A stretch of 64,000 bases of DNA from Gymnothorax reevesii (Eukaryota > Chordata > Actinopteri > Anguilliformes > Muraenidae): the NCBI GenBank assembly GCA_029721435.1, contig CM056576.1:118595166-118659165 (forward strand), in the 5' to 3' direction. Numbering within the stretch: the first letter of the stretch is position 1; the number at the start of each line of letters is the position of its first letter. The position numbers were made by a program, and so were the translations under genes. The notes under the pieces were generated by a model. That model was not told where the DNA came from, did no database searches, and saw nothing but the letters and a program-made list of their open reading frames with translations. Shown in pieces: positions 11,766-23,478 of the stretch.

Positions 11766-11870
11766 GCTTTAAACCTATGTACTTTAACATTTGTGAAATA
11801 AAATCAATCAATCAATGTTCAATGCCTCCTTTGGCTTTCTCCAAACGCAAACCCATCCATATGTTCAACT

Positions 11871-13232
11871 CCAGTTCCAAAAAAAGTTTGAACACAATGG
11901 AAAATGCAAGCAAAATCGGAAAGGTGACCATTCACCCTTCCTTATAAACACTGATTGAAAACCTTAATTTCAATAAACTCCAAAAAAGTTGGTGCAGAGG
12001 CAATTAAGGACTAGTAATGATTGTGACAAGTTATAATAATAAGATGTAAAAGAGGTGATGTTAAACAGGTGAGCTAATCATGTCATAGTGTAAACGGAGC
12101 CTCCAGAAAAGGCCTGGTCCTTCAAGAGTAAAGAAAAGTCAAGGCTCACCAATTTGCCAATATGTATGCTCATAATTCAAAACTTAGAGAACATTTTTCT
12201 CCAAAGATAAGCTGCTTGCGCTTTTCACCCTCTATGGTGCTAAATATAATCAAAATATGGGAGTAATCTGGTCAAATTGTGAAAAAAGGAGAATTGTGAA
12301 AAACCTCCGAATGCCCATTATTGCCAATCCGTCAGGCATCATTGTTGCACCTTTGTCAGTAAATTTTATTCACCGCTGCAACCACAGATGTAAGTTTAAG
12401 TTTTACTATGCAAAGCCAAAGGCATGCATCAAAAATCGTCGCCGACTTCTCTGGGCTCAGTGTCATTTAAGATAGAGAGAAGCAGAATGGAAGTTTTTTT
12501 TGTAGCCTGACATGCAACATTTCAAGCGCCTTTTTTGACAAGAAAAAAAAAAAACACTTTCTTTGCTGACCCGAGAGGACAAGGACTACCCTGCCGTCCA
12601 AAAAATCAGTGTCTGTCATAGTACGGGGGTTTGTCATGGAATGGGTGGCTTGCACACTGGCTTGGGCACAATATAATTACTAAAGTATGTATGACTTTTA
12701 GAGCAATATTTGCCATCTAACATTGGCTGTTTCAGGGATGTTCCAGCATTTTCCAGCAAGATAATGGAAAATCATACTTTGCATGGATTTCAAGTGCAAG
12801 ACTTAGTAAGTAGAGAGAGCAGGTGCTAGATAGACCTGCCTTCATTCCTGATCTGTTTCCGATTGTCACTCTATGGAATAGTATAAAGTGAAATATATAG
12901 CAACTAAGCTCTCATACACCCACACATCTGAGGACCTGCATTTTGGAGGAATGGGGAAAATTCCACTTGTAAGATTTGACTATCTGGTGTTTTCAGTGCC
13001 TATATTGATGGTAGTAAACAGTTGACTGTGCCTATTTTTTGGACTCTGTTTGCTGTCACCACGTTGTCTATATTTTCAATAACCAATTAAATTCACATTT
13101 TAAAACATCAAATGTGTTGTTGTACTCTTTTTAATATGTAGAGGCTGACTGGACTTTTCAAATCAGTCCTCTTCGATTATTATTATAATTTTTTTGGCAT
13201 TTTTCACAATGTGCCAATTTTTTTGGAATTGG
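11871..13232 (+). mobile_element. Decayed Tc1-like DNA transposon, plus orientation
   Basis: The ends are inverted: CCAGTTCCAAAAAAAG at the left, and TTTTTTTGGAATTGG at the right. Such ends are common in fish genomes. The interior has broken transposase-like translations, such as RRRLLWAQCHLR near 12435-12475 and later fragments resembling FQQDNAKPH...WPA.SPDLSPIE. It lies about 100 bases from the oppositely oriented Tc1 relic, so two elements landed side by side. Confidence 0.65.
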
Positions 13233-15842
13233 GCTTTTATTAAAAGAGTGAAACATGATGAATCAGATCATATTACATTTCTCTGTTGCCCAGGGTTCAG
13301 GTGTTGAGTTTCTAACACCATGTTGCGAGGTTTGACTTGTCACCACAGCTCTTTTTCTGTTCTTCTTACTTGAAGTTGGGCACATTATATGCTGTCATAA
13401 TTTCCGAAACCGCTCACCCAAACACCTATAATAAGTTTGCCATTTTGGTAATCCAATCAGTCGCAATTTGGTTACCAAATACCGTGTTTGACATTTTGGA
13501 ACTTTGTTAGTCTCCACTCCTCGCTTTTAAGACTTATCTTTGAAAACTGCTGCTAGTTAGACCGCTTTTTAACAGACATGACCTAAAATTAGTAGGAATC
13601 AGGGAGATACTGTCATTGTGGTATAGATACTTCACTGTTTAAACTGTTTTTTCAAGTGACACTAATATTTTGTAGTTCCGGACTTACCTTCTAGATCAAG
13701 TCAAACTGATAATGATGATGTGCGAATATCAGACAGTCAATAGACTCAAAGGAAAAGAAGTGCGATATTTATATGCAGGCTTGTGAGCGTGAATGTTGCT
13801 TCAAGGAGTGGAGTTACTTCGTTCATTAAGTAGAACATTGCTGGAAAGATATTAATTGCAGGCAGTGATGTAGAAATAGTGCTACCTGGTGGACAATGTC
13901 AAGAATGGCAAATATTTTTAGTTGCTATGACGCAGATAAACATGCAGCAAAGTTTCGGGCAAACTCAGCTGGCCAGGCGACTGTGACACAGGGAACTTTG
14001 AGAGGGAGGTCAGTACTTACAACAACATCTGGAAAATGGGCAGGCTGGCACAGAACAGCCAAATTATTGGATTGTTGGTAAGTTTGTTATCATTTCAAAC
14101 TGATTTGGAAACTGAGAATAGTAATTTAATGGAAAGTAACTCTTGCTGAATTTTGCATAATGAAACATATCCTTAGCTTCGATGATATCATTAAAATTAT
14201 AACTAATTGTATGCTTAATTATGATACTCCACCCTACTGAATGGCACAGAATGTGGTCAGAAGTCAAAATGGTGGTAATTGCTATCTTTCTAATTTCTGG
14301 TTATCTCCTAATTTTAAAAAATTCCCCTTGAAATTAACCATTCATACTCTGACATTGTAGACTGGTCCCATGTTAAAAAATATCAGACATTTAATAATAC
14401 CAAAACAATCTGGTTGAGAACAGCCATGTAAAAAACTATAATTTGAATATGATCAAGTTTAATCAGACTGTACATTAATACTGCGGAACAGTATTTCTTG
14501 CAAGTTTAGTTCTTGAAGGTGTGGGCGGAGTAATGGCACCGCCTGTTTTGAGTCTGAGGCAGACAGGGCACTCGATGGGCCCAGTTCTGTCAGAAGAGTG
14601 TGATGCAGTGTGTTGGCACATCATGGGTAGACAGCTATGGTACAGGCAAGCAGATGCAATCTATGTAGAATGGAAGGTAGCGAAGAGATGAAGTGAGGTA
14701 GGAAATAGGAGTAAACTGGCACAGTACGGTGCTAAAAGTCAAGCGTAATACCAGATGGTGAGCAGGCAGGACACCTTGAAAAAAGTGAGTGGACACTCAT
14801 CGTTCTTACATGAAGGCAGGCAGACGAGCCAAGAGACCAGCATGGATTCGGTAGGCATGTACTTTGTCAGCAGGCAAGTTGGCACTGCACTAAAAGGGTA
14901 ACAAGTAGGCATGCTAAAACAGTATCAGCAGGTGTGACTGGTGAAGGCTGATAAGCACAGCTCTTGCAAGCTGGCGTATTCGCTATCAACACAAATTGGG
15001 AAGTTTTCTAAATAAAGGTAATTCAGCGTCAATCCACTTTATTGCAATGGGCTTACTAATCATATGGGATATATTCTCTTTAGTAAACAGTATAGAAAGA
15101 GGTTATCATTTTACAGTATGGGTAATTATTCTTCTTTAAGAACAGTCCAAATATCCAGAACATTTCAGTACAAAACAGCCCTTACAATACATGGCATTTA
15201 ACTATGTAGGTCCACTATGTGCCTATTTGAGCAATTTCCTAATTGGCATGTAGTTTAAGCTTATGCCTGGCAACATTTTTTACTGTTAGATTCAATATAT
15301 ATGAAGTGATGATATTGAAAGAGATTTTCCGTGATTGGCTGTACTGGGGAATCGCTGCTTAGATTCTGTTCTTGATTTAACTTGAATTGAGCTGATTCAA
15401 ACCTTTCCATGAACCCATATGATCCCATTTTTGATGATATTGAAAGGGGAAAAAATGCCAGTTTTGTTCAACCCAAGGATTTTATTCTGATTTGGGAAGT
15501 CGGGAACATGGATAAATCACTAATGAGAGCTGAAGTACTTGATTTCCTACATGTATCATGTTCAAATATGCTGAGGAGAAAGAAAATGGAGGAAAAATTA
15601 ATCATAAACACTGTAATTAGAGGTAACGGGCAATGAAGCGGCTTTCCCAGTTTCGCCTTTGACGCCTCATATCAAGTTCACGAGGCAGCTTCATAGCTCG
15701 TTTCATGGAAGGTTTCCAGGAAATTGAATGAGCGCCGTCACTGCAGAAAGAGGCATAAAATGATATTGGAAGTAGGTCTTCAGGACTGGAGCCAGCGCAC
15801 TGATTACATGCCGGCGGTCCTTCCAATGACTTTGTCAGACCA
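13233..15842. other. Non-coding repeat-poor to moderately repetitive stretch
   Basis: No exon, RNA gene or clear transposon border was recognised. The open frames here (for example 13896-14081 and 15409-15636) have no domain, signal or splice context. Confidence 0.4.
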
Positions 15843-15962
15843 GGGGTGCGTTTCCCTAAACCGTAGCTGCTAACTTAGTCAGCAGCTTACATAGTTCCTC
15901 CATTCACAGTCAATGGGCCCAGCTATGTAAGTTAGCATCTGTGATTTCGGGAAACACAACCC
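15843..15962. mobile_element. 120-bp MITE with GGGGTGCGTTTCCC ends
   Basis: The ends GGGGTGCGTTTCCC and GGGAAACACAACCC are inverted copies. The interior is also partly palindromic around acagtcaatgggcccagc. It resembles abundant short fish MITEs. Confidence 0.65.
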
Positions 15963-16034
15963 AGGATTACAGTCTATGCTGAACTTCATACAGGCCTCCT
16001 TGCATGTCCACAATAGGACAGAGAGAGTAAGCGT

Positions 16035-16194
16035 GTTACGAGCCAAGTGGCCAATCGGGCTGGTGCTTAGCCCCAGTTGTTATGGCATTGCAGGTATGCC
16101 CCCAGCTTTTAGTCAAGTTTTCCTGACCATTTGCTGGTCGTGGCCAGGGCTTGAACTCAGAACCTAATGATCCCACTGGACTATCGCGTCACTT
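16035..16194 (-). repeat. tRNA-derived SINE-like sequence
   Basis: The minus strand has an A box (TAGTCCAGTGG) and, about 26 bases later, a B box (GAGTTCAAGCC), the internal RNA polymerase III promoter layout of a tRNA. The downstream sequence is unrelated to a tRNA 3' half, as expected for a SINE. Confidence 0.5.
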
Positions 16195-16686
16195 ATTAGG
16201 CGAATTGACTTTTTTACAAACAGTGTTGGGGTAGTTTCTCTAAAAAGGTAATGCATTACACAGTTCTAGTTACTTATTAAAAAGTGATCCCTTCCTTTAC
16301 TTAATTACTCACTGCTGAAAGTAAATAGTTACACTTCTAGTTACATTATTTTCGGATTACTCAGCACCATCATCTAATATTCACCATGAGTAAATGAATT
16401 AACCATATCATGTGAAAACCTGGCGTATGCCCAGATCAGCACAAATCTTTATGCTAGCACACTCTCTTTCATGCTCTTAATACATCAGACCCAACAGCAA
16501 AGTTTTAAAAATCAGCCCAAACAGGACTTCACAGAAAAGTGAGTCAAGTACTAGGCAACAGTACTGCCATAAACACGTATGAAAAAGGACGTCTGATTTG
16601 TTTTTCTGTCCTCGGTCTCAATCGCTAATATACCCAAAAGCAAGGAGGAGGAGAAGAAGAAGAATACCTCCCGTCCGCCGATAGTT

Positions 16687-17249
16687 CTGATAGGACCACT
16701 TCGTCAAAAAAGAATATTTATTGCAACATACAGACATACAATCATACATTAGGTTTGGCGACATGGCTCTGTTATGAGAGATCCCTGCCCATCCGAACAA
16801 GGAACCGAAAGTAGGGAGCTGCTAGTAATCCCCCTCTAAGGAATAGAGCCAACAGCAGCAATGGCCTCACGAAAGAGACATTGCTATAGAATGAAAATTT
16901 AGACAAAGAGAGCCGGGTTAATGAATACAATAGATTGGTGGAGCTGGGGTAGAGGAGGGTTGTTGAGCGAACGCACTGAGGAGCATCTTCCCAAGGCGAG
17001 CTAAAGTAGAGTAGCATTTTACCAGCCAAGCAATCAGGCAGCGAGTTCAGATGACAGTCATGCGCACTCAGGTAGAAGCTGCTCCTCTGTTAGCAGGCTT
17101 GACTCCATGGCCTATCAAAACTTACGTCAAGTCTTCATTTCTGACAGGACCACTTTTTCAAAAAAGAATATTTATTGCAACATACAGGCATACAATCATA
17201 CATTGAGTTTAGCAACATGGCTCTGTTATGAGAGATCCCTGCCCATCAA
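16687..17249. repeat. Pair of direct repeats of about 110 bp
   Basis: Two copies (16687-16795 and 17139-17249) share aatatttattgcaacataca, catggctctgttatgagaga and tccctgcccatc, with few differences. They are spaced about 450 bases apart, suggesting an LTR-like or duplication structure. Confidence 0.7.
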
Positions 17250-17250
17250 T

Positions 17251-17934
17251 GTGAGGATTACGAAAGGGACCACAAACGAGAACCAGTAAAATACAAAAAG
17301 GAGGCCTTATTTCTGAAGGGGGGGGGGGGGACCGGAACCCCAACAGAGCAGGCAACGGTACAAAGTCCACAATCCAAAATCAGAAACCAAAGGGCGAAAT
17401 CCAAAATCATAACCAGGGCACCAATCACAAAAATCAGAGTCTTACAAAAAAGGGTTTGGTGACAAGAAGGCGGCGAAGTACAGGGAGTAGGCAAAAATCA
17501 ATAATCAAGGACGGTCCAGTCAGAAAGATAATCGCAATGAGAACTAGGCGAAAATGAACGTGGCACAAGCAAACAAGGGAGAACGATCTGACGAGGAAGA
17601 ACTGTGAAGAGACACCTAATATACTCTTCAGGGAGATCATATGATAACAGAACTCAGGTGCAGGCAGTCAGGCTGATTACAAGGCAGCAACAACTTAGGG
17701 ACAACCTGATCACATGAAATTGGCAGAAACCAAAACGTGGACAGGGATCACGGGACAATCCTATAGAAAAATATGCAGCTCCAGTCAAGGAGTTCTGATG
17801 TGCCTAGATACTAAGAGAAAGGATAGCGTGAGCAAGTGTGGAGAACCCACAGAAAGGCAGTAGAGAAGATTAGAGAAAGACAAGAGGCGGAGACTAGAGC
17901 AGGGCGAATGCTGAGAGCTTGTTAATCAATTAGC
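17251..17934. repeat. Dispersed 0.7-kb repeat, copy A
   Basis: The same order of blocks recurs at 49806-50566: gagaaccagtaaa(a)tacaaa, gaggc(c)ttatttctgaagg, a poly-G run, ggcaccaatcacaa, gacggtccagtcagaa, gcagctccagtcaaggagtt and gaatgctgagagcttgtt. Copy A is roughly 75-80% similar by eye. The class is not recognised. Confidence 0.75.
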
Positions 17935-18472
17935 AAGTGCAGCTATACTATCCCTAGTGCTCGTTAGTATTATATACAAAAGTTACTCTTGTTTAGTAAT
18001 TTAACAAAACAACAAACTGTTAGTATTGGTTAGTAATATAGAAAAAGCAAGGTGAAGGAAGTAAATGAGATTGGAAGGAAGGTTGAAATCCAGAAACCAT
18101 TAAATCACCCGAAGGAGTGGCACGCAGTACTGGGGCTGTGAGCAAAGACAAGACCAAAGACCAGACAGGGGAGACAAAGTGCAAAGCATGGTATAAACTA
18201 AAGAATGGGCCGGAGTAAAACTATGGTAAAAAGTAAAACATGGAAAAACAAGACTAAAACAATACATGAATAAATCTAAGTAACCAAATCACAATTCACA
18301 TTTCAAGAAAAGCCAGACATAGCAAAAATCTGAATATACACATGGCAATCAGATCAGGAACATGGCAAGGCAGAATCTTGAAACCATTTCAAGAGAAATA
18401 TGTTACAATATGATCTAGCGTGTCAGCCAGCTGGTACAAGTATGATGACACAAGACGAGCTCTTTTTATATA

Positions 18473-20258
18473 TTAATCCCTTAAGAACTACGGCCTGGTA
18501 CCGGGGTCGGTTATTACGCCTTACAAATACAGCATGTTTAAAAATCGCGACACTGTCAAGGGGTATATCCACATTTCGCGAAGAAACTCAGCCAAAAAGC
18601 TCATGAAAACCATTTTTACCTCAACCGAACACAATTCAAGCACCAAGCAAGTAAATAAGCATGCAGGAGAACATAGGATAAAATCATATCAGCGCTGAAT
18701 CTCCAGGATTTCCTCTGAATTCGTGCTATGCATAAAAACGATACCTCAAATAAAAGAGGAAAGTCCGCAGAATGCAACGATATGAGCCCTGTCACTTTAA
18801 ACCGACACCACATTGAAAGAACAGCAGGCATACACTTTACAGTCCACAGAGATGAGCAGAAAAAAGATTCTTACCTTTGATATTTTGCAATAAAAAAACT
18901 GCTCGAGGGTAAATCTGCGCTTGCTATTGTTAGCCCAGTGTGTTCGCGTTATAACGAAACTAGATCTGCTGGGATCGAAGCATGTTCTTTCCCAGGGCAT
19001 TGCTTCAAAGAATTCAGCTCTGTAGCATTCAGCTTCCTTGCAATGTACGTATTTTCCTGTCTGCCATCGGCTTGTGATGCTGTCAGGAAGAATATGCCGG
19101 TAGGAATGTGGTTGTATGAGTCCTGGTGATTCTAACGAACTCTCAACCATCTTAATCGTAGGATCCTAGCTTGAGCTACAGCCTTGCGTTCCGAGTGCGT
19201 CAAGCTGCGTCCATGGGACATATGCATGTTCTTGAATAGCGCGACAATATAAACGCATAACTTGCTTGTTTGAGGTATTGTCCGAATAATTATCCGCTAA
19301 ATATTCAACATTCATTTCAAAGTCGTTTTCTGACAGAATCTTTGCAGTATTCCACACAAATACCGAGACTACAACCGTACAGTACGTATTTTCTTTACTC
19401 ATTCGTTGAATGGGAGATTTGACCATGGACTGTTATCGATTGGCGTAGCCTATTGGATAAAATGCCGCGCTGCTGAAAGGAAATTGTGAAGGTACGATTC
19501 CTGATCAGGGTACGTTTTTTCTTTTTGGAAATAATCACAGTTTCCTTCTACAAATAATCGCTGGGGTTTTTGTTATTCTTACTTTTCTTTAACATATTTT
19601 CACATTGCCTTTGTATTTATCATTTTATTATTTGTTTGGTTTTTTAACAAATATGCTCCAGTGGAGTCAAACTTAATTTTCATTGTATGTATTATCCTTG
19701 AATTGGAATTTGTATAGGCAACGAAACTGGCAGAAATACTAATCATTTTTTTTATTCTAAAAATTTTAAAATGTTGTATTTGGATGGAATGGATGCCTGT
19801 AGTGATATATAAGTGAAACTTTATTGGTTTTACTTGGTATCTGAGAAATCTGAAATGGAACACAAGGTACCTACATTGCCAAAATGGAGAAGCCACCAAG
19901 ATATTCCTCTGTCGTTTTGCTCTGATTGACCTGATCAGAATAAACTTTGGCACAGATGATAATACGGTACATTCTGTGCTGTAATTTTTTAGAGGTTTCA
20001 GGCTGCAACTCTGGATTTACTCGGGATTGAAGTAAAACTTTCTTTGGTGCAAAATGAGATCTTTAATTTACACTGTGTTCCATCTCCATTTACTCTGAGT
20101 CAGTGACATATGTAGTGATTTTTACACCAGGTATGAAATCCCAAATGGTTTTACCTTTATTACGATACCAAGATTATTCAAAAGCAGTCGCAAAGATATC
20201 CTCATTTCATTTTGGGCTAGCCATTTTCAAAAAAGAGGCTCAGGGCTTAAGGGGTTAA
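18473..20258. mobile_element. TTAA-flanked element, possibly piggyBac-type
   Basis: Both ends carry TTAA followed, reading inward, by YCCCTTAAG: TTAATCCCTTAAG at the left and CTTAAGGGGTTAA at the right. TTAA target sites with C-rich termini fit piggyBac-like elements. No transposase was recognised inside. It sits within the larger hAT-like unit. Confidence 0.4.
19436..19512 (+). repeat. tRNA-like segment (possible SINE head)
   Basis: The A box TAGCCTATTGG and B box GGTACGATTCC (one mismatch from consensus) lie about 34 bases apart in tRNA-like order, with no convincing cloverleaf acceptor stem. This fits a SINE head or tRNA pseudogene rather than an active tRNA gene. Confidence 0.4.
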
Positions 20259-20446
20259 TGAAGGTGAGAGTGGTGATGAATGAGATGGCGTAGAATAGTG
20301 TTGTGACGCTGATACCCCATTTGTTAGAAACTGTAATCTGATTACTAAATTATCAAAGTAATGTGTTACATTACTGCGTTACCGATAAAAGTAACCTGAT
20401 TTCAATAATTAGTTACTTTGTAATTAGTTACTTCCAACACTTTACA

Positions 20447-21882
20447 GTATCTCAAAAAGGAAGTTATATTTATTTAACATCTTCATGTTTAGTTCAATAT
20501 TTAGCTAGATGCATATAGTTTTATAGACTATATCATGTTTTATTTTTATATTATAGGCTACACTGATGAGCCTAAATAGCATGGTCACCTGATGTGCTGT
20601 TGGTCCTCCATATGCTGCAAAAACCCCTCTGTAAAATTTACATCCTTGTCAATCTCTTCCCAAGGTAAACGGCGCGCACCTGCACACGGCCGACGAATAT
20701 GATGTGAAAGAAAATGGGGCTCATCGGACCAGGCGAGTTACTTCCATTGCGCTGTGATGGCCTGCTCTTCTCAGTTCGGTTCAAAGACCTTGGGATGTGC
20801 CGTAGTTACAGGACAATCAACTTAATTTTTGCCAAAAATTGTGATGCTTTATTTGATTAAACATTTAATTTTGGTTGGTTACACTAAAACTTTAATGAAG
20901 TACCGTATCTCTCACAGGTTATCATTTTAAATGTATTTTGAGTAGTTTTATGTAGGAGACAGAGTATTGGACTAAGCATTGCTTCTCAACTCCAGTCGGG
21001 ACCTGCATCTTTACACATATGTGTTCCAGCGCAGAAATGGCACGATTCATTAGCCTGAATCAGCTATCCCTAATGGTGAGTCCTTTGGTTCATCTACTCT
21101 AGTGTCCCAAAACATTGCTTGTACAAACGTTTATTGCACTTTAGGTCCCCAGGACTAGAGTCAAGAAACACTGCTTGAAGACATTAAACCCTCTCATTAA
21201 GAACAGCGTTTTACTATTAAGTGGTAGCTGGATTTATGGCTCTACCTGGTCATTGCAAAAAAAAAAAAAAAAATGCCTTGAAAAAGTAATCTATCATTGA
21301 TATATGAATTGCATACCAAAGAAAACAAGCTTCAATGCAACTATGCAGAAAACCAATAACCTTGTGGGTGATTTGAAGTTTACTAAGTAGCCTAATCCAT
21401 GAAATTTCAATGCCGGAATAAAAAAGAAAAAAAAATCAATATTTGGTCCCATGTGCTTAAGATAATTATGAAATCAATTATCACATTAACAATTGCCTCT
21501 TTGTTATTAAAGTTCAAATTTGCCCCCTTGCAAATCCTTCGAAACTCAATTCCTTTTAACTCTAAAAGTAGCCAGAGTGTCGCGTATGATTGTACTAGTT
21601 CTGGCTGGTCACACCTAATTCAATTAAGCAAGTGATAGATGATTAGGATTTGTTGATGGATGCAATCATGCTCTTGCGGAGCTAGCACACAAATGAGTAA
21701 GGCTGTGGGTCCCCAGGACTGGAGTTGAGAATCACTAGACCAAAGCTTGTAAGACAGAGGGTGACGATAACGGCCTCCCATTGATTTGTGAAGGCACTCC
21801 CGTGAAACTGTAATGTTTATACGCCATCTGCTGGTAAAAGTTCTGAACATTTTCCTATCATCGTACTAAAATTGAAGTGGCA
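20447..21882. other. Non-coding stretch with decayed palindromic repeats
   Basis: No gene was seen. Around 20970-21180 and again ending near 21740 are fragments of the common fish repeat containing ccccaggactggagttgaga and its inverse. A poly-A run lies at about 21257-21272. Confidence 0.4.
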
Positions 21883-22122
21883 CACTCTCAGAAATAGGGG
21901 TACAGCAGGAATCCATTTCTGTACCCCAAGGCACATTCAGCGCTTATGTACCCCCTAGGGATAATTATAGGACCTAAGGGTACCTGTGTGAACCTTTTTA
22001 CGGTCTAATAGGTACTTTTACGTTCCAAAACAAATAAGAACCCACTTCTAAGGTACAACAGCAGTACCTTTGAGGGTACTGCCCCAGTGACAGTCACTGG
22101 GGGCGTACCTTACACTGAGAGT
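21883..22122. mobile_element. 240-bp MITE with CACTCTCAG ends
   Basis: The ends CACTCTCAGAAATAGGGGTAC and TACCTTACACTGAGAGTG are inverted copies, and the interior contains further 'ggtac' palindromic blocks. This is a family pattern frequent in fish. Confidence 0.65.
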
Positions 22123-23017
22123 GCACCTTCTTAATCTGTCATCGTGCACCCGAACCAATCATATTTCAAACTGTTTTTCTGGCTCACATGCACCCGCTGG
22201 ATAATATTCACTTAAACTCAAGAAATATTAATTTTCAGTTCCAGACGATTTCACTCTATGGGTCAGTGTTACCATGATTATACAATATAATCATGTAATA
22301 CAAATCTGATATAATTCTGAAAAATGATAATTACTGAATGCTGCATATTCATATGCAAAGGGGGAGCGTGATAACTTTTTTTTTTACTATTAAATAATAC
22401 TTTAATCATAAAATTATTTTAAAATTATTACTTTTTTTTATTAAAATATTATTTTATATATTATCTCTCTTCTAGTTTATTTCTCAGCTCTGGACATTGT
22501 ATCAATAAGCTGATGGTATTGAATGATAATTTTTGTAAACTGCTGTAAATATCCAGTTAATTGAATGGCATGCCGAGTATAGTGATACATGACAAGAGTA
22601 AAAATCCATAACTAGACAATAAAAAAGTGAGTTAAAATTTATTTGAGAAAATCCAAAATGTTTATTTTGAGATAAATAGAGCATGACATATCAGAAAAAA
22701 AATATATTATCCATATATGACCGTGCAAAAAAAAAATCCTCTAAGCTACATATCCGGTGCAGTTATCGAAGTCAGTGTCACCGTCGATATTTCTGTGCCA
22801 GAATACATTTGATCATGGGCCTGATATAAAGCTGAACAAGCCACAAAGAAACTCAGAAGATAGCAATGCACCATATATTCAAGAGGAGATAATTAAGACG
22901 ATGCTGAAAGTAACTTTTAGTAAGAAGAGCTAGACCAAACAATGATGTGAATGTTGACATATCAACAGATTGAAATAAAAATAATCCTCAGGGGTGTGCT
23001 TTCATCTATATTTGCAA

Positions 23018-23023
23018 TTTATT
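23018..23023 (-). promoter_or_regulatory. Candidate poly(A) signal of the zonadhesin-like gene
   Basis: AATAAA on the minus strand (tttatt on plus), about 290 bases after the stop codon. No further zonadhesin-like exon was found beyond it, supporting 23312 as the true 3' end of the coding region. Confidence 0.5.
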
Positions 23024-23311
23024 GTTTCTTAAAAACTCCAGTTTCAGAACCACAGTTAGCACAACCAAGCGCTTTGTATTGCTGCTGGAGAAATGGGCAT
23101 CTAACCAGATATATGGAGGACTGAATCCTGAGCGGGACATTTTGTTTTGTCCTAAAGCCTGGTACATGGATCATGAGGCACAGAACATATGGAGATCTGC
23201 TCAATGACTGCGTTAGGTGTAGCATTTCCATGTCTAAGTATTTCTGAGGGACTAATCAGTCTATTTCATGCTGTTCTTGGTCTCTGTATTTCAGCATCAC
23301 AGCTATGACCT

Positions 23312-23478
23312 CTACTTCATTGTCCGTGCGTTTGACGTCACTCTCCAACTGTCTCCAAAGTCTTTGACATCCTCGGCTTGACTACCATCGGGCCTCATGA
23401 AGTCGTTTCTTTTCTTGCCATCGAAGTTGCCACATAGACCCCCAACCTTCTTCTTATATGTGTTGGGAAGGATGATTT
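23312..23478 (-). CDS. zanl: zan-like exon 25: end of VWD3 and stop
   Basis: [50 protein letters not shown] then TAG at 23314-23312. The CGLCG motif of a D domain is GGLCG here, so the first cysteine of the CxxC is lost. No C8 or membrane segment follows. Confidence 0.9.

Larger units (their letters stand above)
16222..20446. mobile_element. Large hAT-like element with nested repeats (about 4.2 kb)
   Basis: The left end CAGTGTTGGGGTAGTTTCTC and following gttac-rich DNA mirror the right end, where gtaattagttacttCCAACACT runs into tttac. Such ends with repeated agttac motifs are typical of abundant fish hAT-type elements. The interior holds a 110-bp direct repeat, one copy of a dispersed 0.7-kb repeat and a TTAA-flanked insertion. 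No transposase frame was recognised. The target duplication is not convincing, and two independent solo fragments remain possible. Confidence 0.45.

Noticed and set aside
19436..19512. Functional tRNA gene
   Set aside because: The A and B boxes are present but no convincing acceptor or anticodon stem can be drawn; better explained as a SINE or tRNA relic.
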